Assembly (NCBI GenBank): GCA_049515135.1
Contig: JBEKUJ010000007.1
Coordinates: 62,001 to 126,000 of the forward strand
Origin: Fen-1364 sp049515135
GTDB taxonomy: Bacteria > Spirochaetota > Spirochaetia > SZUA-6 > Fen-1364
Length of the DNA stretch: 64,000 bases
Direction: 5' to 3'
Positions 1 through 8,078 of the stretch are shown here, piece after piece. Below the pieces are notes generated by a model. It searched no databases, had not been told where the DNA came from, and was given only the letters and a program-made list of their open reading frames with translations. A program made the position numbers and the translations under genes. Within the stretch, counting starts at the first letter, position 1. Every line of letters begins with the position of its first letter.

Positions 1-218
1 TCGGCATCCTTGCAACTCCTCTGGAGTATCACGCCCCCAAGCTCCCTGGATTAGGGGAAATTCAGTGGGGCAGGTTCATTTCGGCGCTGACGGACGTCGG
101 CTATCAGGGGGGCGCGTGCATCGAAGCCGAAGACCGCGCATTTGAGGACAGCCTGGACAGCCGCAAAGCCGCCCTTGTCGTGAGCTGCCGGTACATGAGA
201 CAGTTCGTGGCCGCCTGA
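1..218 (+). CDS. Sugar phosphate isomerase/epimerase, C-terminal end (partial)
   Basis: The window opens inside a reading frame (codons in phase from base 3) that ends at the TGA at 216-218. About 71 residues are visible. The stretch around GEIQWGRFISAL and DVGYQGGACIEAED matches the last strands of the xylose-isomerase-like TIM barrel (AP endonuclease 2 family), where the Glu in the IEAED segment is usually a metal ligand. It lies 20 bases before a GntR regulator on the same strand, so it probably starts or belongs to the sugar catabolic operon that follows. The substrate cannot be told from this fragment. Confidence 0.7.
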   Translation, partial: GILATPLEYHAPKLPGLGEIQWGRFISALTDVGYQGGACIEAEDRAFEDSLDSRKAALVVSCRYMRQFVAA

Positions 219-238
219 GCGGCGCCGGGGGTGCAGAG

Positions 239-1015
239 GTGAGGGCGGCCGGCGACAGCGAGGGAGTGCCAAAATACATCCAGCTCGGGCGGATACTGCG
301 GGATAAGATCGTCAGCCAGGAGTACCGTCCGGGAGACAGGATTCCAAGCGAGGTGGCGCTTGGGGACACGTATCACGTGAGCCGCATCACGGTCCGGCAG
401 GCCATAGACCGGCTTGTGAGAGACGGCTTCCTGGCCAGGCGCCAGGGACTGGGTACATATGTCCTTGCGCAGAAGCTTCGGCGGAACATCTCCCGGGTCT
501 ACACCTTCACCGGCGACATGCAGAACATGGGGCTGAAACCCAGCTCCCGCGTTCTGGAGCTTGTCGTGGAGGAGGCGGATGAGGATACAGCGCTCTCCCT
601 GCAGCTGCCTTCCAGCAACTGGAAGGTCACGCGTCTCACTCGTGTGCGGCTTGCAAACGGGACCCCGATTCTGCTGGAAGCGACCCGCATCCCGGAGCAT
701 CTCTGTCCCGGCCTGGTGGAGAAGGATTTCTCAAAAGGCTCCTTGTACAGGATCCTGACGGAAGACTACCGGCTTCCTCCCCATCACGCGGAGGAGACCT
801 ATGAGGCAATCGTTCTGCGACGGCGGGACGCCGAGCTGCTGGAGTGCCCATCCCGCGGCGCCCAGCCCGCGTTCGCAATCCAGCGGCTGACGTACCTTGA
901 AAGCGGTATCCCCATCGAGCTCACGAAGTCCGTCGGCAGGGGGGACCGTCTGACCCTTGCCGTCAACATGACCTCGGGACAGGCGGATATCCAGAGGAGA
1001 ATCATCGACCTATGA
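239..1015 (+). CDS. GntR-family regulator with UTRA effector domain
   Basis: A 258-residue HutC-subfamily regulator. Residues about 10-80 form the winged helix-turn-helix (YRPGDRIPSE, then VSRITVRQAIDRLVRDG), and about 100-245 form the UTRA ligand-binding domain. I take the GTG at 239 because a G-rich ribosome site lies about 8 bases upstream; a GTG at 266 is also in frame but its GAGGGA is too close. Its stop overlaps the next start (ATGA), so it is translationally coupled to the SDR gene. UTRA proteins usually sense a sugar phosphate or other pathway intermediate. I infer that it controls this sugar or uronate cluster; the effector is unknown. Confidence 0.88.
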   Translation: MRAAGDSEGVPKYIQLGRILRDKIVSQEYRPGDRIPSEVALGDTYHVSRITVRQAIDRLVRDGFLARRQGLGTYVLAQKLRRNISRVYTFTGDMQNMGLKPSSRVLELVVEEADEDTALSLQLPSSNWKVTRLTRVRLANGTPILLEATRIPEHLCPGLVEKDFSKGSLYRILTEDYRLPPHHAEETYEAIVLRRRDAELLECPSRGAQPAFAIQRLTYLESGIPIELTKSVGRGDRLTLAVNMTSGQADIQRRIIDL

Positions 1016-1860
1016 ACCTTGACCAGCTGTTCGACGTCCGGGGCAAGACTGCTGTCATCACAGGCGGAGCCGGGGCGCTCCCCGGCACCCTGGCTGAGGC
1101 GCTTGCCTCACTGGGAGTTCGCGTGGCGCTGCTCGATCTCAACGGGCAAAGCGCGGAGGCGCGGGCGAAGACCATCCGGCAGGCGGGGGGGGAGGCGCAG
1201 GCGTTCGGCTGCAGCGTCCTGGATGCGGATGAGCTGGAGACGACACGCGCAAAGGTGGGGGAGCTGTGGGGGGTTCCTGACTATCTTGTAAACGGCGCGG
1301 GGGGAAACAGCCCGAAGGCCAGCACGACGCAGGAGTTCCTGGAGACATCCGACGTGGACCGCGCAGACCAGCTGGGCTTTTTCAACATGTCCCTGGACGA
1401 CTTCCAGGCTGTCTTCGAGTTGAACTTCACGGGGACTCTCCTTCCGACCCGCGTGTTCGCCTCCGGAATGGTGCGCCGCGGCAGCGGATCCATCCTTAAT
1501 ATCGCCTCGATGGCCGCGGTCACGCCGCTCACAAAGGTCATGGCGTATTCCACCGCCAAGGCGGCGGTAGCCAACTTCACGAAGTGGCTGGCGGTTCACC
1601 TCTCCCATACCGGGGTCCGGGTCAATGCGCTGGCGCCGGGGTTTTTCATGACCGAACAGCTGAGGTTTCTGCACATCGACCAGAAAACCGGACAGTACAC
1701 GCCGCGGGCGCAGAAGACCGTCGCGCATACACCCATGGGCCGCTACGGCGAGCCGGCGGAGCTGGTGGGGACCGCGGTGTGGCTGCTTTCCAGCGCCTCC
1801 CGGTTCGTGACGGGGGACGTGGTTCCCATCGACGGCGGATACTCTTCGTACACCATCTAG
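1012..1860 (+). CDS. SDR oxidoreductase, fructuronate reductase-like
   Basis: A 282-residue short-chain dehydrogenase with an NAD(P)-binding start (GKTAVITGGAG, although the usual second and third glycines of TGxxxGxG are Ala and Pro), a VNGAGGN turn instead of NNAG, and catalytic YSTAK. The long insert after NGAGG (NSPKASTTQEFLE) is what I associate with the SDR-type D-mannonate oxidoreductases of the hexuronate pathway (the Bacillus YjmF/UxuB type), as opposed to the long-chain UxuB of E. coli. A beta-glucuronidase gene at 14441 fits glucuronate use. The substrate is inferred by resemblance only. It overlaps the regulator upstream and is followed by a second SDR after 9 bases. Confidence 0.8.
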   Translation: MNLDQLFDVRGKTAVITGGAGALPGTLAEALASLGVRVALLDLNGQSAEARAKTIRQAGGEAQAFGCSVLDADELETTRAKVGELWGVPDYLVNGAGGNSPKASTTQEFLETSDVDRADQLGFFNMSLDDFQAVFELNFTGTLLPTRVFASGMVRRGSGSILNIASMAAVTPLTKVMAYSTAKAAVANFTKWLAVHLSHTGVRVNALAPGFFMTEQLRFLHIDQKTGQYTPRAQKTVAHTPMGRYGEPAELVGTAVWLLSSASRFVTGDVVPIDGGYSSYTI

Positions 1861-1869
1861 GAGGAAGAC

Positions 1870-2727
1870 ATGGGCGATCAGAAAGGCTACGCGCCACCCA
1901 ACGAGATGCCGCGCAGGAAGATAGCCCGAGTGCTGGAAGGGCAGAAGGCCCTTGTCACGGGAGCGAGCAAGGGAGTGGGCGCCGGGATCGCGATTGCTCT
2001 GGCCCAGGCGGGAGCCGATGTGCTTCTGAACTACCACAGCGACCGCGAAGGGGCTGAGCAGACCGCCGCCGAAGTCCGAAAGGCCGGGCGCACGGCAGTG
2101 ATCTTCCAGGCCGATGTGGGCAACGAGGGCCACGTCATCGCCATGTTCCGCTCCATGATCGGCGGGCTGGGACGGATCGACATCCTCATCAACAACGCCG
2201 GCCTGCAGCGAAACGCCCCGTTCGACCAGATGAGCATGGCGGACTGGCAGACGGTGATCGGCACCAACCTCACGGGACAGTTTCTCTGCGCGCGGGAGGC
2301 GGTGCGCTGCTTCAAGCGCCAGGGCATGGACCCGAAGATCTCCTCGGCAATGGGGAAGATCATCTGCATCAGCTCGGTGCACGACGTCATTCCCTGGGCA
2401 GGCCACGTGAACTACGCCACGGCAAAGGGCGGGATCATGCTGATGATGAAGAGCATTGCGCAGGAGCTTGCTCCGCTGCGGATCCGCATCAACAGTCTTT
2501 CCCCGGGAGCCATCCGCACGCCAATGAACGTGGAGAAGCTCACCAGCCCGGAGGAGTTCGAACGGCAACTGCTGAAGTTCATCCCGTACAAACGCATCGG
2601 AGAGCCAGAGGACTGCGGCCGGGCCGCTGTCTGGCTGGCCTCGGATGATTCCGACTACGTGCATGGCGCCACCCTGTACCTGGACGGCGGGATGACCTTG
2701 TACCCGGAGTTTGCAAGTGGCGGGTGA
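1870..2727 (+). CDS. SDR oxidoreductase, glucose 1-dehydrogenase type
   Basis: A 285-residue classical SDR: nucleotide motif TGASKGVGAG, NNAG, catalytic Ser in CISSVHD, YATAK, and the PGAIRTPMN segment typical of glucose/ribitol dehydrogenase-like members. It has a 30-residue N-terminal extension ahead of the Rossmann fold. The start is set by AGGAGG 6 bases upstream. It is in one operon with the first SDR and overlaps the following M24-family gene by about 11 bases. Two different SDRs in one operon suggest successive oxidation and reduction steps on a sugar acid; this is inference. Confidence 0.85.
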   Translation: MGDQKGYAPPNEMPRRKIARVLEGQKALVTGASKGVGAGIAIALAQAGADVLLNYHSDREGAEQTAAEVRKAGRTAVIFQADVGNEGHVIAMFRSMIGGLGRIDILINNAGLQRNAPFDQMSMADWQTVIGTNLTGQFLCAREAVRCFKRQGMDPKISSAMGKIICISSVHDVIPWAGHVNYATAKGGIMLMMKSIAQELAPLRIRINSLSPGAIRTPMNVEKLTSPEEFERQLLKFIPYKRIGEPEDCGRAAVWLASDDSDYVHGATLYLDGGMTLYPEFASGG

Positions 2728-3898
2728 AAACCGTGAGCGCCGCCAGCGGCTCCTGTCGGCGATGGGCAGGGAGAGGCTGGATGCGATCGTGTGCCGGCTT
2801 CCCGAGAACGTTCTCCTCCTGAGCGGCTACTGGCCCATCTGCGGATGGGCATTCGCCGTGCTCTCCCATGATGGAAAGGCGGCCTGCATCGTGCCGGACA
2901 CTGAAGAGCGGGAAGCAGCGGAAGAGCTTGGTGAAACCACGCTCGTCACGTACCCCTTTGGCACGAAAGAGCAGGTTGACCAGCTCAAGGAGGTCCGCCG
3001 GGCGCTCCTTTCCCTTTCAAAAGGCAGGCAATGGAAGAGAGTGGGGTTTGAAGCAAGCCTCGAGACTGCGGCGCCCGCCGGCAACGTCGCGGAGGTCTGC
3101 GTGCCCGCAGGGCCGAGCCGCCGCCTGCTGGAGGATGCCTTCGGCGCTGAAAGCCTGAACGATGTTACCGCTATGCTGGAGGAAGAGAAGGCGATAAAGA
3201 CTCCGCTGGAAGCTCAGAAGGTTTCACGCGCCGCCCGGATTGCCTGCCTTGGGATGAAGGAGTTTCAGGCCAGGGTGGCTCCCGGGGTGAGCGGCCTGGA
3301 GCTCGTGGCAGCTGTCGAATCAGTCATCATGACCGGCGGAACCGGGGTTGAAGGGGCAAGGCGCGTGCGCGCATTTGCCCAGGTGGCGACCGGCGCGGAG
3401 GAGACTTTCCGCGCGTGGCGGCCCGCGGAGATCACGACGCCCCGCAGACTGCGGGAAGGCGACATCGCCTTGCTTGAGCTGGCGGTTGTGGCGGACGGGT
3501 ACTGGTGCGACAGGACCCGCGCAAGAGTTGCCGGAAGGGCAACCACGCTCCAGACGGAGATCAACGAGCTGGTGCGCAGGGCGCAGGGAGCGGCCATCGC
3601 CGCGGTGAAGCCAGGGGCGTCCGGCAGGGAGATCGATGAGGCGGCGCGGTCTGTCATCAGGGATGCCGGTCGAGAGAGCGCGTTCGTGCACATTACGGGT
3701 CATGGCCTGGGATATCGCTACCATGAAACGGCACCCTTTCTTGCACCCTGGAGCACGGACATGGTGAAGGAAGGGATGATCCATAGCGTGGAACCCGGGG
3801 TCTACTTTCAGGGCTTCGGCGGTATCCGCATAGAAGAAGATGTTCTGGTCACCTCGCAGGGCGCGGAGGTGCTGGGACCTTTTTCGACGGAGCTTTGA
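2717..3898 (+). CDS. M24-family (Xaa-Pro peptidase/creatinase fold) protein
   Basis: About 393 residues: an N-terminal creatinase/prolidase domain (to about 140) and a C-terminal pita-bread metallohydrolase fold. Ligand positions are readable: Asp in WCDRTR, His in TGHGLG, Glu in SVEPGVYF and Glu in IRIEEDV. The first ligand, normally Asp in a DLG-type motif, reads LLELAVV (Glu). I prefer the GTG at 2717, with CGGAG nine bases upstream, over the TTG at 2711. Its place in a sugar operon suggests a creatinase-like or amide-cleaving role rather than general peptidase work, but I cannot name a substrate. Confidence 0.8.
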   Translation: MAGENRERRQRLLSAMGRERLDAIVCRLPENVLLLSGYWPICGWAFAVLSHDGKAACIVPDTEEREAAEELGETTLVTYPFGTKEQVDQLKEVRRALLSLSKGRQWKRVGFEASLETAAPAGNVAEVCVPAGPSRRLLEDAFGAESLNDVTAMLEEEKAIKTPLEAQKVSRAARIACLGMKEFQARVAPGVSGLELVAAVESVIMTGGTGVEGARRVRAFAQVATGAEETFRAWRPAEITTPRRLREGDIALLELAVVADGYWCDRTRARVAGRATTLQTEINELVRRAQGAAIAAVKPGASGREIDEAARSVIRDAGRESAFVHITGHGLGYRYHETAPFLAPWSTDMVKEGMIHSVEPGVYFQGFGGIRIEEDVLVTSQGAEVLGPFSTEL

Positions 3899-3915
3899 TG
3901 ACGAACAAAAGAACC

Positions 3916-3943
3916 TTGACAAATATAATATATGATATATGAT
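3916..3943 (+). promoter_or_regulatory. Promoter of the GntR/FadR gene with tandem ATATGAT
   Basis: TTGACA (3916-3921) and TATGAT (3938-3943) are 16 bases apart, a strong sigma70-type pair. The -10 lies within a tandem repeat of ATATGAT (3930-3936 and 3937-3943), a likely operator. Transcription would start about 5 bases before the ATG at 3955, so the message is nearly leaderless. Binding by the regulator itself is inference. Confidence 0.65.
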
Positions 3944-3954
3944 TTGGGAACCCC

Positions 3955-4641
3955 ATGAATCATAAGCCTTCGACCATTGCGAGCAGATTCTCTCTGAGCG
4001 AACAGGTCAGGAACTATATCCTGGAGAGGATCGCCACTGGCGAGTTCGCTCCCGGGCACCGGATAATTGAAGCCCGCATAGCGGAAGACCTTCATGTAAG
4101 CACCATTCCCGTCCGTGAGGCCATTCGCGAGCTTGTAGCCAAGAGAGTGCTGGAGTATCTGGTGCACCGGGGCGCAAGGGTGCGGGAAGTCAGCATCCTG
4201 GAAACCGTGGATGCCTTGAGGGTCAAGGCAGTTCTGGAAGCCCTGGCTGCAAGGACTGCCGGCCAGAGGATCATGAGGTTTCTGCCGGAGATGCGCCGCT
4301 ACGTTCAGCCAATGGAGGACTCGGCGGTCCGGCACGACTTCGTGGAATACCAGAACCAGAACCAGCGTTTTCACCGGGCCATCGTCGAAGCGTCGGGAAA
4401 CCAGATCCTGCTCAGCGTCTGGGACTCCCTGGCCTTCGAGGTGAGGACCCGGTTCATCATGGACTATCTGCACATCGTGGCCCCCGAAGAGCTGGCCAGG
4501 GAGCATGAGAGCATCCTGTCGGCGGCGGAATCGGGGGACAGCGAGGCCCTGGCCGCGAATGTCACGGCCCACGCAAACCGTATTGTGGAGCACCTGGAAA
4601 AGCAGATGTCCCTGAACGCTGCCTCTTCGGAAAAAACGTAG
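3955..4641 (+). CDS. GntR-family regulator, FadR/FCD subfamily
   Basis: A 228-residue regulator. Residues about 10-75 are the winged helix (GEFAPGHRIIEARIAEDLHVSTIPVREAI spans the recognition region) and about 80-220 are an all-helical FCD domain. Metal ligands expected in FCD proteins are visible as His in RFHRAIVE and His in AHANRIVEH. No Shine-Dalgarno precedes the ATG, consistent with the nearly leaderless promoter just upstream. It has its own promoter, so it probably forms a second regulatory unit in the cluster, controlling the flavoprotein and transporter genes that follow; these pathway regulators usually bind an organic or sugar acid. Confidence 0.87.
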   Translation: MNHKPSTIASRFSLSEQVRNYILERIATGEFAPGHRIIEARIAEDLHVSTIPVREAIRELVAKRVLEYLVHRGARVREVSILETVDALRVKAVLEALAARTAGQRIMRFLPEMRRYVQPMEDSAVRHDFVEYQNQNQRFHRAIVEASGNQILLSVWDSLAFEVRTRFIMDYLHIVAPEELAREHESILSAAESGDSEALAANVTAHANRIVEHLEKQMSLNAASSEKT

Positions 4642-4714
4642 CGCGGAGATCCTGAGAAGGCGCCCCGCGCCTTGGGAATAACTTTGGCCTTAGCACACGG
4701 AAAGGAAGGATCGT

Positions 4715-6835
4715 ATGAGTGAGGCGAACTACCCGCATCTCTTCACGCCCATTCGCATTGGAAACTTCGAGGTCCCGAACAGGGTCTGCCATGCGCCGAC
4801 GGACATCTCTTCCGCCAACGCGGACGGCTCGGTAAACCAGAGGGTCATCACCTACCACGAGGAAGTCGCCAGGGGCGGCTGCGGATTCATCATCGTGGGG
4901 GCATCCACGCCGGACAAAGCGACCGGGCGCCCCACCGTCACCTGTGTTGCGGTGGATGAGGATCCCCTGATACCCGGGCTCGGGGAGCTGGCGGAAGCCA
5001 TGCACCGCCATGGGGCCCGGTGCGCCGTGCAGATCCAGCATCCCGGGCGCCAGGCTGCCTGGCCGCGCAAGGACCTCATGTCCGCCACCGATATGGTGGC
5101 AGACATCCCCGCCTCCGCCGGGCACGAGGTTGTCTACGCGCAAGCGGAAGCCCACGGGAAGTCCATCCGGGAAATGACGGTGGAAGAGATCTACGATTTG
5201 ATCGAGAAGTTCGCTGAGGGCGCCTGGCGGGTGCAGCAAGCGGGTTTCGACGCAGTGGAGCTCCACGGGGCGCACGGCTATCTCATCGCCCAGTTCATGA
5301 GCCCCTACGTGAACAAGAGGAACGACCGGTTCGGCGGGAGCTTCCTAGGCAGGATGAGGTTCCCCCTGGAGATCATCCATGCCATCCAGTTCAAGTGCGG
5401 CAAGGACTACCCCATTGGCATCCGCTACTCCGGCGAGGAATGGATCGAGGGGGGCCGCAATCTGGAGGAGAGCGTGAAAGCGGCCATGCTCTTCGAGGAG
5501 CACGGCATTGCATTCCTTGACATCAGCGCCGGCATCTTTGAGCTGCCCGGCCCGACCATGGACCCCATGTACTACCCTCAGGGCTGGAACACGTACACGG
5601 CGGAGGAGATCAAGAAGCACGTGAAGGTGCCCGTCATCACCAGCCACACGCTGCGTGACCCCGACTATTGCGAAAAGATCCTCGCGGAGGGCAAGACGGA
5701 CCTGGTGGGCCTTTCACGGCAGCTCGTTGCAGATCCCTACTGGGCGATAAAAGCAAAGGCAGGAAAGACGGAGGAGATCCGCAGGTGCATCTCGTGCCTG
5801 GTGGGTTGCTGGCAGGAATCCCTGATGATCAAGCGTCACATGCGCTGCGCCATCAACCCGGCCATGGGCGACGAGCGCTTCCTCCACTTCCAGCCTGCGG
5901 GCCAGAAGTTCACGGTGGCAATTGTCGGCGGCGGCCCCGCGGGCCTTGAAGCCGCGCGCATCGCCACGCTGCGCGGCCACGCGGTGACGGTTTTCGAGAA
6001 GTCGGAGGAGGTCGGCGGGGCCATCCTGTACTGCTGCACGGTTCACGGAAAGAACAAGATGCGCTGGTACGCGGACTGGATCCGCCAGCAGGTCGCGAAA
6101 ATGGGAGTGCAGATCAGGTACAAGAGCACCCCGACGCCGCAGGAGCTTTCGAAGTTCGACGCCGTGTTCGTGGCCGTGGGAGCCACCGTGCACCGGCCTG
6201 ACATCAAGGGGATCGAATCCAAGCGCGTTGTCACCTTTGAGGACGTGCTGCGCTGCCGCATGAAGAACTGCGAGTACTGGCCCAAGAGCGGCAAGGAGCC
6301 CCCTGCGGAGACGGGTGAAACCGTGCTCGTCTGGGGAGATCATTTCGGGGCCGTCGACGCAGTGGAGAAGCTTGGCGTTGAGGGCAAGAAGGTCATTGTC
6401 GTCACGGAGAACCGCGAGTTCGCCTCCTGGCTGGAGCCGTGCACCCGGGACGTGATGGTGAAGCGCTTCAAGGGCGGGAACGGGGAAGGGCTTACGTCCA
6501 AGACGTTCGCCCATCCGGTGACCATCATACCGGAGTCCTCGGTCCTGGAGATCCGCGACAACGGAGAGGTGGTGGTCGTCAACAGCAGGTTCGAGAGAAC
6601 AACGCTGAAAGTGGACAACGTGGTTCTTGCCATCATGCGGCCCGACGAGTCCCTGTACGAGACGTACCTGAAGGCCGGGCTGGTGGTTGCCAAGATCGGC
6701 GACGCGAAGAAGGTCCGCAACCTGCGCGGTGCCGTGACCGACGGCGCAAACCTGGGACTGAGCCTGGACAAGGATCTGCAGCTCAATCCCAATCTGGCGA
6801 TAGTGGCTGACCTTCCGACCGAAATCCGACTCTGA
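4715..6835 (+). CDS. Old yellow enzyme / 2,4-dienoyl-CoA reductase-type flavoprotein
   Basis: A 706-residue NADH:flavin oxidoreductase. Residues about 1-345 are the FMN-binding TIM barrel (PIRIGNFEVPNRV, HGAHGYLIAQF, RYSGEEW). A cluster-binding segment follows, with Cys in CISCLVGC and CAINP (4Fe-4S). From about residue 395 comes an FAD/NAD domain (VGGGPAGLEAARIA). Electrons pass from NAD(P)H through FAD, Fe-S and FMN to reduce an activated C=C bond. AGGAAGG lies just upstream of the ATG. Such enzymes also occur in steroid, aromatic and glycoside-aglycone metabolism. Beside sugar dehydrogenases and near a beta-glucuronidase, its substrate may be an aglycone or an unsaturated sugar derivative; this is inference. 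Confidence 0.88.
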   Translation: MSEANYPHLFTPIRIGNFEVPNRVCHAPTDISSANADGSVNQRVITYHEEVARGGCGFIIVGASTPDKATGRPTVTCVAVDEDPLIPGLGELAEAMHRHGARCAVQIQHPGRQAAWPRKDLMSATDMVADIPASAGHEVVYAQAEAHGKSIREMTVEEIYDLIEKFAEGAWRVQQAGFDAVELHGAHGYLIAQFMSPYVNKRNDRFGGSFLGRMRFPLEIIHAIQFKCGKDYPIGIRYSGEEWIEGGRNLEESVKAAMLFEEHGIAFLDISAGIFELPGPTMDPMYYPQGWNTYTAEEIKKHVKVPVITSHTLRDPDYCEKILAEGKTDLVGLSRQLVADPYWAIKAKAGKTEEIRRCISCLVGCWQESLMIKRHMRCAINPAMGDERFLHFQPAGQKFTVAIVGGGPAGLEAARIATLRGHAVTVFEKSEEVGGAILYCCTVHGKNKMRWYADWIRQQVAKMGVQIRYKSTPTPQELSKFDAVFVAVGATVHRPDIKGIESKRVVTFEDVLRCRMKNCEYWPKSGKEPPAETGETVLVWGDHFGAVDAVEKLGVEGKKVIVVTENREFASWLEPCTRDVMVKRFKGGNGEGLTSKTFAHPVTIIPESSVLEIRDNGEVVVVNSRFERTTLKVDNVVLAIMRPDESLYETYLKAGLVVAKIGDAKKVRNLRGAVTDGANLGLSLDKDLQLNPNLAIVADLPTEIRL

Positions 6836-6937
6836 GCCCTATGGGAGGTCGGAGAAAGGAGGTGTTGCGCGAAAGCGCACTGGTTCCATGGACTTGTTGT
6901 ACGCGAAAACACTTTTTTCAAGGAGGCAGAGAATCGC

Positions 6938-7990
6938 ATGAAAAGCAGGATCTTTCGAACAGTTCTGATCGTCTTTGCCGTGGTGCTCGCATTCGGCATC
7001 ATTGCGGACGTCGGCGCGCAGGCAAAGAAACCCCCCGTTGTGGGCATCAGCACAGGGTCTTCCGGCACTTCCTGGCGGAACATCATGATCGATGCGTTGA
7101 ACCAGGTCGGCCAGGAATACAAAGCGTCAGGCAAGATCGCCGATTACAAGATGGTGAACAACGTCACCAACGGTGACGCCACCGAGCAGGCAAACATCAT
7201 CCGCGACTTCACCTCGCAGGGAGTGGACATCATCATGTTGAACCCCAACTCCCCTGATGCGCTGAACGGCGTCATCAAAGAGGCGCAGGATGCCGGCATC
7301 CTGGTCGTGGCATTCGATGCAACGGTCACCGCTCCGAACGTTGTCAACGTCACTCTGGACCACTATGCGTGGAACCTGAAGAACGTGGAGTTCATCGCTT
7401 CCACGCTCAAGCAGGGAAACGCAATCCAGATCTACGGCCTTGACGGACACCCGGCCAACAACGAGCGAATCCGCGCCACCGCTGACGTTCTGAAGAAGTA
7501 CCCCGGCATCAAGCTGATTGCCAACACCACGGGATACTGGGACCAGACCAAGGCCAAGGAAGTGGCCACCCAGATCATCGGCTCGGGCCAGAGGATCGAT
7601 GCAGTGATCACCCAGGACGGTGAGGCATACGGCGTCCTGTCCGCCTTCGAGGACGCGAACAAGCTGCCCAAGGTCATGTTCGGCGACCCCGGCACGGCAT
7701 TCTTCAAGGAGTGGAAGAAGCTCCGCGACAAGGGAGCCGACTTCAAGGCTTGCGCGCAGCCCAACCCCCCGGGAATCGGCGGCACCGCATTCCGCATGGC
7801 CCTGCAGCTGTACAATGGAAAGCAGTTCAAGCCTGGCGTCCTGAAGGACAACATCTTCTTCTACAAAGTCGGGATGTTCATCACGGACAAGAACTTCGAT
7901 CAAGGCTGGCAGCTGCTCAAGGACAAGCCGGACGACTACCTTCTCAGCGAGGTCATGCCGGAGGCTCAGGTCCAGGCTCTGTTCAAGTAG
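6938..7990 (+). CDS. Sugar ABC transporter substrate-binding protein
   Basis: A 350-residue periplasmic binding protein of the ribose/galactose (Peripla_BP_4) type. It has a basic start and hydrophobic signal segment (FRTVLIVFAVVLAFGIIADVGAQA) with likely cleavage after residue 28-30. The mature part carries the family's SGVDIIMLNPNSPDALN-like hinge region. AAGGAGG lies about 10 bases before the ATG. It is the first gene of the importer formed with the ATPase at 8079 and permeases at 9666 and 10730. The sugar is unknown; the neighbourhood suggests a uronate or glycoside. Confidence 0.9.
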   Translation: MKSRIFRTVLIVFAVVLAFGIIADVGAQAKKPPVVGISTGSSGTSWRNIMIDALNQVGQEYKASGKIADYKMVNNVTNGDATEQANIIRDFTSQGVDIIMLNPNSPDALNGVIKEAQDAGILVVAFDATVTAPNVVNVTLDHYAWNLKNVEFIASTLKQGNAIQIYGLDGHPANNERIRATADVLKKYPGIKLIANTTGYWDQTKAKEVATQIIGSGQRIDAVITQDGEAYGVLSAFEDANKLPKVMFGDPGTAFFKEWKKLRDKGADFKACAQPNPPGIGGTAFRMALQLYNGKQFKPGVLKDNIFFYKVGMFITDKNFDQGWQLLKDKPDDYLLSEVMPEAQVQALFK

Positions 7991-8029
7991 GACTCGTTTT
8001 CTCCACGTGTGATATACTTCCATGGGTTT

Positions 8030-8053
8030 CGGGGGGCTCCCGCTTGCCCCCCG
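8030..8053 (+). terminator. Hairpin between binding protein and ATPase genes
   Basis: A perfect 8-bp stem, CGGGGGGC (8030-8037) and GCCCCCCG (8046-8053), with an 8-base loop. No T-run follows, so it looks like an attenuating or 3'-end-protecting hairpin rather than a full terminator. It would allow more binding protein than ATPase to be made. Confidence 0.6.
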
Positions 8054-8078
8054 GCCCAACAATCAGGTGGAATAATCA

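Noticed and set aside
1108..2664. 518-codon minus-strand frame opposite the SDR genes
   Set aside because: It is the antisense shadow of two clear SDR genes in GC-rich DNA and resembles no protein.
6866..6879. Small GAAA-loop stem (TGCGC/GCGCA) before the first binding-protein gene
   Set aside because: Only 5 bp and not linked to the ribosome site; too weak to call a regulatory element.
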